Assembly (NCBI GenBank): GCA_900549655.1
Contig: UROZ01000081.1
Span: 1-8,958, forward strand
Source: an uncultured Collinsella sp.
GTDB lineage: Bacteria; Actinomycetota; Coriobacteriia; Coriobacteriales; Coriobacteriaceae
Direction of reading: 5' to 3'
Length of the DNA stretch: 8,958 bases
Of this stretch, positions 1 through 6,149 are shown one piece after another. The stretch's first letter is position 1, and each line of letters opens with the position of its first letter. A program made the translations under genes and the position numbers. The notes under the pieces are model-generated. The model was not told where the DNA came from and made no database searches. It worked only from the letters and a program-made list of their open reading frames with translations.

Positions 1-263
1 GCGATGACCTCGTGCACCAGCTGGGCACGCGCAGCCTCGTAGAGCAGCAGCTCGCAGGTGTCGCCCATCGCCGTATTGGCGGGGTCGAGCAGCAAGGCGC
101 GGATCTTTTCGCTGATGGCGGTACCGCCCGGCTCGCGCAGGCTCACAACCTGGTAGCCAGCGAGTTCAAGAGCGCGGGCAAGCAGACGCGCCTGCGTGGA
201 CTTGCCGGCACCGTCGACGCCCTCGAGCGTGATAAAGCTATGTTGAGCGGGCTCAAAAGCCAT
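1..263 (-). CDS. tmk: dTMP (thymidylate) kinase, N-terminal part, cut by window edge
   Basis: Thymidylate kinase phosphorylates dTMP to dTDP with ATP in the cytoplasm, an essential step of dTTP synthesis. Reading the minus strand from the ATG at 263-261 gives 87 residues, with no stop before the window edge. The P-loop is residues 14-23 (EGVDGAGKST), followed by the family's REPGGT segment at 43-48 and the helix SEKIRALLLD at 51-60. The Asp-Arg substrate motif and the lid lie outside the window; the family is usually about 200-215 residues, so roughly 40% is present. A ribosome binding site (AGGAAGGGG) ends 8 bases before the ATG, which supports this start. The gene diverges from the zinc-ribbon gene at 504. 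In many actinobacteria tmk follows topA and precedes holB; holB would lie off the left edge. The identification is firm. Confidence 0.95.
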   Translation of the reverse strand, partial: MAFEPAQHSFITLEGVDGAGKSTQARLLARALELAGYQVVSLREPGGTAISEKIRALLLDPANTAMGDTCELLLYEAARAQLVHEVI

Positions 264-299
264 GGGCGCAGCCCCTTCCTACAAGGCGCGTAAATGCGA

Positions 300-308
300 A
301 TTATAGCA
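300..308 (-). promoter_or_regulatory. Predicted extended -10 promoter element for tmk
   Basis: On the minus strand this reads TGCTATAAT, a perfect -10 hexamer (300-305) preceded by the TGn extension (306-308). It lies about 37 bases upstream of the tmk ATG, so the message would start near 293 with a short leader. No good -35 hexamer is seen 17 bases further upstream (CTGGGG), which is acceptable for an extended -10 promoter. This is a sequence match only. Confidence 0.55.
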
Positions 309-337
309 ACCAAGCCATGATACCCCAGTGCTCGGTG

Positions 338-352
338 CGTCCCCAATGGCTA
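338..352 (+). repeat. Left copy of 15-base direct repeat
   Basis: The sequence CGTCCCCAATGGCTA matches CGTCCCCAATGACTA at 1526-1540 in 14 of 15 bases and in the same orientation. The two copies bracket the plus-strand zinc-ribbon gene and its promoter and repeats. They could be copies of a dispersed intergenic repeat, or remnants of an insertion boundary. The flanking bases do not match, so the repeat is sharply bounded. Confidence 0.6.
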
Positions 353-366
353 AAGGTGCCTTTCCA

Positions 367-435
367 AAGTTGCGGTGAAATAGGGACTGATTGAAGCTCC
401 GAGACCGCCAAACAGTCCCTATTTCACCGCAACTT
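367..435. repeat. Perfect 23-bp inverted repeat with 23-base spacer (REP/MITE-like)
   Basis: The left arm at 367-389 (begins AAGTTGCGGTGAAATAGGGA) is the exact reverse complement of the right arm at 413-435. The 23-base spacer (390-412) can add a further 3 base pairs inside after one mismatch. The structure would form a very stable hairpin in DNA or RNA. No T-run follows either arm, so it does not look like an ordinary intrinsic terminator. It sits between the divergent tmk and zinc-ribbon promoters, and its right arm ends 25 bases before the zinc-ribbon -10 box. The size and symmetry resemble a REP/BIME unit or a small MITE. Whether it recurs in the genome cannot be seen here. Confidence 0.8.
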
Positions 436-460
436 ATGATGGGGAATTTTGGACGCTGGG

Positions 461-466
461 TATAAT
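461..466 (+). promoter_or_regulatory. Predicted -10 box (TATAAT) for the zinc-ribbon gene
   Basis: A perfect TATAAT lies 37 bases upstream of the ATG at 504. No consensus -35 is found at the usual spacing; TTATGA at 434-439 is 21 bases upstream and overlaps the end of the 23-bp inverted repeat. The inverted repeat could therefore influence this promoter, but that is speculation. Confidence 0.5.
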
Positions 467-503
467 CGTCGTATTGCATTGAAATGTGGCGAAAGGAGTG
501 GCA

Positions 504-1487
504 ATGTCTCGGTATTGCGCCTCGTGCGGCAAGCTTCTTGCAGATAATGCCAAGTTCTGCACCTCGTGCGGTGCACCCGTTGAGCAAACAACCGCGAGCG
601 ATAGCCAGCCCGCTTTTGAGCAGACCGGTTCCCTCGATACGCCGCAAGCCAAGGCGGATGACCCCCTCGCCTATCGCCCCGACCTCGCCGCAGGCCCCGC
701 GGCCGTCGAGACCACGCAGCGCATACCCGTCGCGAGCGGCTCGCCCCAACAGCAGCCGGCTCCCGCATACGCGCCCGCTTCGCCACAGACCCCCGCTCCC
801 AAAAAGAGCGGCACCGGGCCGCTTATCGCCGTTATCGTTGTGCTGGTGGCGATCATCATCGCCCTGGTCGTTTTCTTTGTGATCAAGCCTTTCGACAACG
901 CCGCCACGCAGACGACTGCCGAGGTAGCTAAGCTGCACCATGACGTCGACGACGATGACCTAAGGCCTCTCGGCGACCCCAACAGCCTGTACGACGATGA
1001 TGACGATGACGACGAGGATGGCGGCGAAGCAACGCTCTCCGAGCAGAACCTCTACCGCCGACTGAGCGAATACTACGACTTGCTCGAAGACCTCGACAAC
1101 TACGTCCGTGGCTGCGCACAGAACTTCAACGGCAGCTATCTGGAAGAGGATCGAACCACCCGTCAAAATCTCGCCGACGTCGCCGAGCGCACGGAGGACA
1201 CCATCGAGCAGTATTACGACATCGTCGAGGACCTAGACGTCCCGACGAGCTCCAAGAACTACAGCTCCTGGAAAGACATCGTTGCCCTGTACGACGACCT
1301 GGATCACCGCATTGACGCAATCTGTGATGCCTGGGAGATCAGCCTGAAATACGCCAAGCCTGCGGACCACAAGAATGAGATCGTGGCGCCGCTGTCGCGC
1401 GACAACGTGGCGGGCACCAATGACAATAAGTACCGCCTAGACTTTGAGGAGCGCTATCCCGGCGCCAAACCCGTCGAAGTGAACTAG
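504..1487 (+). CDS. Zinc-ribbon, single-span membrane protein with acidic C-terminal domain, function unknown
   Basis: The protein has 327 residues. An N-terminal zinc ribbon has four cysteines in two CxxC pairs (C5, C8, C19, C22), each followed by Gly. Residues 24-105 are a Pro/Ala/Gln/Ser-rich linker. One transmembrane helix spans about 107-127. An Asp-rich tract follows (149-152 and 164-172), then a helical acidic domain rich in Tyr, Asp and Leu to the end. Lys-Lys at 100-101 just before the helix, and no signal peptide, suggest that the ribbon is cytoplasmic and the acidic domain is outside. The ATG at 504 is chosen because AAAGGAG lies just upstream. An in-frame GTG at 486 would place this binding site inside the gene. 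It is the only plus-strand gene between topA and tmk and is flanked by inverted and direct repeats. Zinc-ribbon plus transmembrane proteins are common in Firmicutes and Actinobacteria, but I do not recognise the C-terminal domain. Confidence 0.85.
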   Translation: MSRYCASCGKLLADNAKFCTSCGAPVEQTTASDSQPAFEQTGSLDTPQAKADDPLAYRPDLAAGPAAVETTQRIPVASGSPQQQPAPAYAPASPQTPAPKKSGTGPLIAVIVVLVAIIIALVVFFVIKPFDNAATQTTAEVAKLHHDVDDDDLRPLGDPNSLYDDDDDDDEDGGEATLSEQNLYRRLSEYYDLLEDLDNYVRGCAQNFNGSYLEEDRTTRQNLADVAERTEDTIEQYYDIVEDLDVPTSSKNYSSWKDIVALYDDLDHRIDAICDAWEISLKYAKPADHKNEIVAPLSRDNVAGTNDNKYRLDFEERYPGAKPVEVN

Positions 1488-1540
1488 TCGCATGCGACGG
1501 TCTTAAACGACTAGTCATTCAAGAACGTCCCCAATGACTA
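1483..1540. repeat. Nested inverted repeats downstream of the zinc-ribbon gene
   Basis: Three inverted repeats overlap here. ACTAGTCG (1483-1490) pairs with CGACTAGT (1508-1515). GTCGCATGCGAC (1487-1498) is a perfect 12-base palindrome. TAGTCATT (1512-1519) pairs with AATGACTA (1533-1540). The first repeat overlaps the TAG stop codon of the zinc-ribbon gene. The structures are mutually exclusive in part and lie just before the terminator at 1545. The last arm is also part of the 15-base direct repeat shared with 338-352. Confidence 0.65.
1526..1540 (+). repeat. Right copy of 15-base direct repeat
   Basis: CGTCCCCAATGACTA matches 338-352 in 14 of 15 bases in the same orientation. The 3' eight bases (AATGACTA) also form one arm of a local inverted repeat with 1512-1519, which the left copy does not have. 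Confidence 0.6.
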
Positions 1541-1544
1541 CGCA

Positions 1545-1582
1545 AAAAACGAGCGAGGATCATGGGACCCTCGCTCGTTTTT
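1545..1582. terminator. Bidirectional intrinsic terminator between convergent genes
   Basis: A perfect 14-bp stem pairs AAAAACGAGCGAGG (1545-1558) with CCTCGCTCGTTTTT (1569-1582) around a 10-base loop. Because the outer stem is an A-run on one side and a T-run on the other, each strand gives a GC-rich hairpin followed by U residues. It lies between the convergent ends of the zinc-ribbon gene (stop at 1487) and topA (stop at 1610), and probably ends transcription from both sides. Confidence 0.9.
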
Positions 1583-1609
1583 GTTTTGGGCTATGTTTCG
1601 GCTGCGCCG

Positions 1610-4201
1610 CTACTTGTCGGCGGCCGCCTTCTTGGTGGTCGTCTTTTTCGCGGCAGTCTTCTTGGCAGTCGACTTCTTGGCAGCAGTCTTCTTTGCCGCC
1701 GTCGTCTTCTTGGCCGTGCTCGCCTTAGTCGCAGTCTTGCGGCCGCGGGCGGGTTTCTTCTCCTTGGTCGGGCAGTCCATGTTCACGCAGATGCGCCACG
1801 GGCCGCGCGCCGTGTTGACCACCACGATGGGGGCGCCGCACTCGGGGCAGGTCTCACCCGTCGCCTCGAGCTTACCGCGCGCCGGCAGAGGATAGCTCAC
1901 ACCGCAGTCATCGTAGTTGGTGCAGCGGATAAAGCGCTTGCCGCTCTTCTCGCTCTTGTGCGCGATCAGGTCGCCATGGCGTCCGGCCTCGGCACACACC
2001 TTGCACTCGCCCACCTTAAGGTCGGGCTCGTAGTTGGTGGGGCATGTGGGGTTCACGCAAATCTCGAAGGCCTTCTGGCGGAACGGCTGACACTTGATGC
2101 GCGGCGCGCCGCACTCGGGACACACGGCCGCCTCGCCCTCGAGCGGGCTCACCTTGACGCCGCTCGGCACCGGATAGGTCACGTCACAGTCGGGCCAACC
2201 CATGCAGCCAATGAAGCTGCCACGGGTCTTGGCGCTCGTCTTCATAACCAGATCCTTGCCGCACTTGGGACAGCTGCCCACACGCGCGTCGGCCGTGACG
2301 GCGTCGCTGATGGCGTCGCCCAGCTCCTGCGTGTGCTTGAGCAGCTCATCGAGCACGCCGGCCAGCAGCGCGCGCGAGTGCGTCACGACATGCTCTTCGG
2401 TATCCTCGCCGCGCTCCACACGGGTCATGTCGCCGTCGAGCTCACTCGTCATATCGGGGCTCGTGATGCGCGGGGCAAACTGCGTCAGCGCATCGATGAT
2501 GGCGATGCCCAGCTGGCTCGGCTCCACGGGATCGTTTTTGAGGTAGCGCACGGCATACAGGCGCTCGATGATGCTCGCGCGCGTGGACTTGGTGCCCAGG
2601 CCGCGCTTCTCCATCTCCTGCACGAGCTTGCCCTGGCTGTAGCGCGCGGGCGGCTCGGTCTGCTTGGCCTCGAGCTTAATGTCGAACACATCGACAGTAT
2701 CGCCTTGCTCCAGCGGCGGCATCTGCTCGTCGCGCTTAAGGCCGTACGGGTAGGCCTCGCGGAAGCCCGGGGTCACGAGCACGTCGCCCGAGGCCACAAA
2801 CGGCTCGCCGTTGACGTCGAGCTCGAGCTTGGTGTTCTCGATGGTCGCGGGGCCCATGAGCGTCGCCAGGAAGCGACGGGCGATAAGGTCGTAGAGCTTG
2901 CGCTGGCCGCCGTCGAGCGTGGACGGATCGCCCTCGCCCGTGGGATAGATCGGAGGGTGGTCGGTGGTCTCAACCTTGCCGCGCGTGGGCTTCATGGGAC
3001 CGGCGAGCACCTTTTTGCACACGGGCGCCAGCGCCGGGTTGATCTTTGCCAGGTCGCTCACCACGGCGCCCAGGTCGAGCGTCGCGGGGTACACGGTGTT
3101 GTCGACACGCGGGTAGCTGATGAGACCCGCCATGTAGAGGGATTCGGCGATGCGCATGGTACGCGCAGGCGAGATGCCCTCGGCCGCGGCGGCAGCCTGC
3201 AGCGAGGTCGTCGCAAATGGCGTGGGCGGCTGCTGCTTGCGCGAGCGCTTAGTCACCGCAGCGACGGTTGCCGTCGTGGCGCCGTCGACGTGGCCGTACG
3301 CCGTCTCGGCGGCATCTTTGTCGGTAAAGCGCGCCGTCTTGTGCGCGATCTTAAAGCGATCGTCCTCGGCAGCGCCCTGCGCGGCACCCATGCCGCGAAT
3401 CTGCCAATAGTCCTCGGGCACAAACGCCATGCGCTCGCGCTCGCGCTCGACCACCAGGGCAAGCGTCGGCGTCTGCACGCGGCCGGCAGAGCGCACGTTG
3501 CCAAAGCCGCCAAACTTGGCGAGCGTCAGATAGCGCGTGAGCACCGCGCCCCAAATGAGGTCGATGTGCTGGCGGCTCTCGCCGGCGTCGGCCAGGTTCT
3601 GGTCGAGCGAGACGAGGTTATCGAAGGCCTGCGTGATCTCGGCCTTGGTAAACGAAGAATACTGGGCGCGGGCAACCGGCAGGTCCGGCGCCACCTCGCG
3701 CACCTTGTTGAGGGCGTCCGAGCCGATCAGCTCGCCCTCACGGTCGAAGTCCGTGGCGATGATGACGCTGTCGGACTTTTTGGCCAGGTTCTTGAGCGAA
3801 CGAATGAGTTCCTTCTCAGCCGGCAGTTTAATGACCGGCGCCCAGGTGAGGTACGGCAGGCTCTCGAGCTTCCAGCCCTTGATGGAGATACCGTCGGCAA
3901 GAAACGGCTTGCGCTTGGTGTCATAGGGCGGGCGCGCCAGGCCATCGGGCATGTCGGCCGGCAGCATCTCGCCGTCCTCGGTGACCGAATACCAACCCAG
4001 CTTTTTATCGAACAGCACGCTGTCGCAAAAATCGGGCGCAAGGATGTGACCGGCAAGACCGATCGTCACGCACTCCTCGCCCTTCCACTCAAAACGGTAG
4101 ATGGCGGTGTTGTACACCTTGTCCTTTTTGGGTTTACCCGTGGACAGACGCTCGGCGATCTGACGCGCGGCGTCGTTTTTCTCGGCGATGATGAGCTTCA
4201 A
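1610..4201 (-). CDS. topA: Type IA DNA topoisomerase, archaeal topoisomerase I-like, with four Cys4 motifs and Lys/Ala tail
   Basis: This 863-residue enzyme relaxes negatively supercoiled DNA by transient single-strand cleavage through a 5'-phosphotyrosine. The Toprim domain is at the N-terminus, with E7 in LIIAEKN and the acidic triad D151/D153/E155 in ATDFDREGE. The catalytic tyrosine is Y363 in LISYPRVDNT. Other family signatures are SAGRVQTPTLALVVERE (238-254), DHPPIYPTG (414-422) and GLGTKSTRASIIERL (534-548). Four zinc motifs follow: C644/647/666/672, C694/697/715/720, C733/736/760/766 and C785/788/805/810. Residues 812-863 are a Lys/Ala/Thr repeat tail. The AEKN start, the GHILAPDF segment and YPR/HPPI wording resemble archaeal topoisomerase I more than E. 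coli TopA. The start is TTG at 4201-4199, preceded by AGGAG; the Toprim begins immediately, so no later start fits. hypB lies 54 bases upstream. The enzyme class is certain, the archaeal subtype is judged from memory. Confidence 0.93.
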   Translation of the reverse strand: MKLIIAEKNDAARQIAERLSTGKPKKDKVYNTAIYRFEWKGEECVTIGLAGHILAPDFCDSVLFDKKLGWYSVTEDGEMLPADMPDGLARPPYDTKRKPFLADGISIKGWKLESLPYLTWAPVIKLPAEKELIRSLKNLAKKSDSVIIATDFDREGELIGSDALNKVREVAPDLPVARAQYSSFTKAEITQAFDNLVSLDQNLADAGESRQHIDLIWGAVLTRYLTLAKFGGFGNVRSAGRVQTPTLALVVERERERMAFVPEDYWQIRGMGAAQGAAEDDRFKIAHKTARFTDKDAAETAYGHVDGATTATVAAVTKRSRKQQPPTPFATTSLQAAAAAEGISPARTMRIAESLYMAGLISYPRVDNTVYPATLDLGAVVSDLAKINPALAPVCKKVLAGPMKPTRGKVETTDHPPIYPTGEGDPSTLDGGQRKLYDLIARRFLATLMGPATIENTKLELDVNGEPFVASGDVLVTPGFREAYPYGLKRDEQMPPLEQGDTVDVFDIKLEAKQTEPPARYSQGKLVQEMEKRGLGTKSTRASIIERLYAVRYLKNDPVEPSQLGIAIIDALTQFAPRITSPDMTSELDGDMTRVERGEDTEEHVVTHSRALLAGVLDELLKHTQELGDAISDAVTADARVGSCPKCGKDLVMKTSAKTRGSFIGCMGWPDCDVTYPVPSGVKVSPLEGEAAVCPECGAPRIKCQPFRQKAFEICVNPTCPTNYEPDLKVGECKVCAEAGRHGDLIAHKSEKSGKRFIRCTNYDDCGVSYPLPARGKLEATGETCPECGAPIVVVNTARGPWRICVNMDCPTKEKKPARGRKTATKASTAKKTTAAKKTAAKKSTAKKTAAKKTTTKKAAADK

Positions 4202-4255
4202 AAGAGGCTCCTATCTCGTATCTCTGCGGCTACGCCCGCCCGTATGGCGGCCGAC

Positions 4256-4939
4256 TTACGCCCTTGCTTGCTCAATCTGCCCGATGAGCCAATCACACCA
4301 GGCATCCATGCCCTCGCCCTTGCGCGCGCTCACGGCAAACCGCGGCGCCTGCGGATTGAGGTCATCGAGTGTCTTAGTATACCTATCCATGTCAAAATCG
4401 AAAGCCGGAGCCACGTCGACCTTGTTGAGCAGCTGCGCGCCGGCGTGTTGGAAGATGCCCGGGTACTTGATGGGCTTGTCGTCGCCCTCGGGCACCGAGA
4501 GAATCATGATGGACAGGTTCTCGCCCAGGTCAAAGTCGACCGGGCAGACTAGGTTGCCCACATTTTCGATAAAGATGACGTCGATGTTCTCCAGACCGAC
4601 GGCCTGGTCGAACGCGTCAACGGCCTCCATGATCATGTTGCCCTCGAGGTGGCACAGGCCGCCCGTGTTGATCTGGATGGCGGGCATGCCGGCTTCCTTC
4701 ATGGTGATGGCATCGACATCCGAGGCAATATCGCCCTCGATGACGGCGCAGCGCAGGCCAGCCTTGTCGCGCAGGCGCTCGTTGGTGCCCAGGATCGTGG
4801 TGGTCTTGCCCGAGCCGGGGCTCGACAGCACGTTAATCACATAGGTGTTTGTCTCTTTAAATCGCTGTCGCAGCTGATCTGCCAGGCGCTCGTTGCGCGA
4901 CAGAATCGGCGACGCGATATCAATCGTTTTCTCAGCCAT
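4256..4939 (-). CDS. hypB: Hydrogenase nickel incorporation GTPase HypB
   Basis: HypB is a SIMIBI-class GTPase that works with HypA to insert nickel into the large subunit of [NiFe]-hydrogenase, and sometimes into urease. The protein has 227 residues. The P-loop is SSPGSGKTT (39-47, K45). The metal-site segment IEGDIASDVDA (67-77) is followed by NTGGLCHLEG (91-100), whose C96-H97 pair matches the GTPase-domain metal ligands of the family. FIENVGNLVCP (123-133) and NKVD (172-175, guanine specificity) complete the set. The N-terminal CxxCGC nickel site of E. coli HypB and the His-rich stretch of rhizobial HypB are both absent, so this is the short form without nickel storage. ATG at 4939 is chosen because AAGGAG lies 8 bases upstream; an in-frame GTG at 4948 would overlap that site. 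It follows hypA after 55 bases and precedes topA. No hypC, hypD, hypE or hypF is in the window. Confidence 0.94.
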   Translation of the reverse strand: MAEKTIDIASPILSRNERLADQLRQRFKETNTYVINVLSSPGSGKTTTILGTNERLRDKAGLRCAVIEGDIASDVDAITMKEAGMPAIQINTGGLCHLEGNMIMEAVDAFDQAVGLENIDVIFIENVGNLVCPVDFDLGENLSIMILSVPEGDDKPIKYPGIFQHAGAQLLNKVDVAPAFDFDMDRYTKTLDDLNPQAPRFAVSARKGEGMDAWCDWLIGQIEQARA

Positions 4940-4994
4940 ACTCGGCACTCCTTACTTTGGCCCCTTTATACCCCATCACCAGATGGCTAGCGGG

Positions 4995-5351
4995 CTAATC
5001 GTCGGGGGTTTCGATTTCGATACTTGCGATGTCGAGCTCGCGGCCGTGCAGCAGACGCACGTTGGCGCCGCCACATTGGGGACAGCGGCAATGGAAGCGA
5101 TCGTGCTCAAAGACCTCCCCGCAGTCCAGACACTCGCTTTGTGGATGGACTTCCTCCACGGCAAGCTCGCAGCCTCGCGTGAGCGGGTCCTCATCGCGAA
5201 ATGTCTCCCACGCAAAGTCGAGCGCCTCGCGCACAACTTCGGTCATATCCCCGATACGCAGCGTTACCAAAACGGCGCGCGAGGCCCCCGCCCCACGCGC
5301 CGCGCGAATCACTGTATCGAGTATGCCGTTGACAATGCCAACCTCGTGCAT
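4995..5351 (-). CDS. hypA: Hydrogenase/urease nickel metallochaperone HypA
   Basis: HypA carries nickel to the [NiFe]-hydrogenase precursor together with HypB. The protein has 118 residues, the usual family length. It begins MHE, and H2 is the conserved nickel ligand. The zinc domain has C74xxC77 and C90xxC93 (ECLDCG and CRCPQCG), with an extra cysteine at C88. The N-terminal half, including the LRIGDMTEV segment (31-39) and the helix up to F52, matches the family fold. The start codon lies only 6 bases after the tatC stop, and its ribosome binding site (GAGGAG) lies inside the last codons of tatC. It is therefore very likely cotranscribed with tatA-tatC and perhaps translationally coupled. 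hypB follows 55 bases later. Confidence 0.95.
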   Translation of the reverse strand: MHEVGIVNGILDTVIRAARGAGASRAVLVTLRIGDMTEVVREALDFAWETFRDEDPLTRGCELAVEEVHPQSECLDCGEVFEHDRFHCRCPQCGGANVRLLHGRELDIASIEIETPDD

Positions 5352-5357
5352 ACCGAT

Positions 5358-6149
5358 TTACTCCTCGTCGTCCTCATCGTCCGAGAACAGGTCCAGACGG
5401 CTCACAAACAAGCCCTCCTTGCCCTCGCGCGCGGTAATGACCACACGGGCGATGGCGAGCGAAATCTCGTAGAGCGAGAGCAGGGCGCCATACATGAGGC
5501 CCAGCGTAACGGGCGAGCCGTCGGGCGTAATCACAGCCGAGCCCACAAGCAGGCCCACGTACACGTAGCGCCAGGCGCCGCGGAAGGCCGCGTAGGACAC
5601 GATGTGGAAGACGGACAGGTAGAAGATGATGAGCGGCAGCTCAAACGCCACGCCAAAGCCGATCATAAAGAGCAGCTCCATGTTGACGTAGTTCTCCAGG
5701 TCGGGCAGCGCCGTGGCGACGGCCGAGGTCTCGCCGATAAGCCACTCAAAGCCCGCCGGGATGATGATGAAATAGCAGAAGATGGCGCCCAGGAAGAACA
5801 GCACCGTCGAGGCGAGCACCGTGGGCACGACCCATTTGCGCTCGTTGGGACGCAGTGCCGGCAGGAAAAATGCCAGAATCTGCCAGATGATCATGGGCGT
5901 GCACATGACCACGGCCATCTTGATGGCCAGCGAGAAGCGCAGGCCAAAGCCGCCGAGCGTGGTGGTGATGTAGAACTTACCGTCCGGCACAAAGGAGCGG
6001 ATGGGGTCTTCCAAGATGTCGAGCACCACGGGCGTGGCGAAATACAGCACGATGGCGGCGGCAAACACCGACACGACCACGATGGTCAGGCGGCGACGGA
6101 GCTCTCCCAGGTGATCGAAGAGCGGCATGCGCGCAGGTCCGATAGGCAT
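5358..6149 (-). CDS. tatC: Twin-arginine translocase receptor subunit TatC
   Basis: TatC is the membrane receptor that recognises twin-arginine signal peptides and exports folded proteins. The protein has 263 residues and six hydrophobic segments, at about 20-40, 72-98, 108-132, 157-180, 194-209 and 212-238. Key motifs are present: FDHLGELRRRL at 11-21 (E16 equivalent to the signal-binding Glu in the N-terminal cytoplasmic region) and FFLPALRPNERKW at 94-106, with E103 in the first cytoplasmic loop. IGFGVAFELP (163-172) and ITPDGSP (207-213) complete the set. The C-terminus ends in an acidic run, SDDEDDEE. The ATG overlaps the tatA stop by one base (TAATG), and GGAGG lies 9 bases upstream inside tatA, so the two are translationally coupled. 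A second Met at residue 8 is possible but less well placed. hypA follows after 6 bases. Confidence 0.96.
   Translation of the reverse strand: MPIGPARMPLFDHLGELRRRLTIVVVSVFAAAIVLYFATPVVLDILEDPIRSFVPDGKFYITTTLGGFGLRFSLAIKMAVVMCTPMIIWQILAFFLPALRPNERKWVVPTVLASTVLFFLGAIFCYFIIIPAGFEWLIGETSAVATALPDLENYVNMELLFMIGFGVAFELPLIIFYLSVFHIVSYAAFRGAWRYVYVGLLVGSAVITPDGSPVTLGLMYGALLSLYEISLAIARVVITAREGKEGLFVSRLDLFSDDEDDEE

Noticed and set aside
486..503. Upstream GTG start for the zinc-ribbon protein
   Set aside because: The ribosome binding site AAAGGAG lies between this GTG and the ATG at 504, so the ATG is the better start.
279..941. Minus-strand open frame of 220 codons opposite the zinc-ribbon gene
   Set aside because: It crosses the inverted repeat and both predicted promoters, and has a low-complexity composition; the plus strand encodes an intact zinc ribbon and membrane helix.
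1613..1768. Repeats near the end of topA resembling a minisatellite
   Set aside because: They encode the Lys/Ala/Thr tail of the topoisomerase in frame and need no separate explanation.
1562..4552. Plus-strand open frame of 996 codons across the topoisomerase gene
   Set aside because: It is antisense to topA and part of hypB. It has no family motifs and its His/Arg/Ala/Leu-rich composition is typical of the shadow strand of GC-rich genes.
4940..4948. GTG start three codons upstream for hypB
   Set aside because: The GTG overlaps the AAGGAG ribosome binding site that serves the ATG at 4939.
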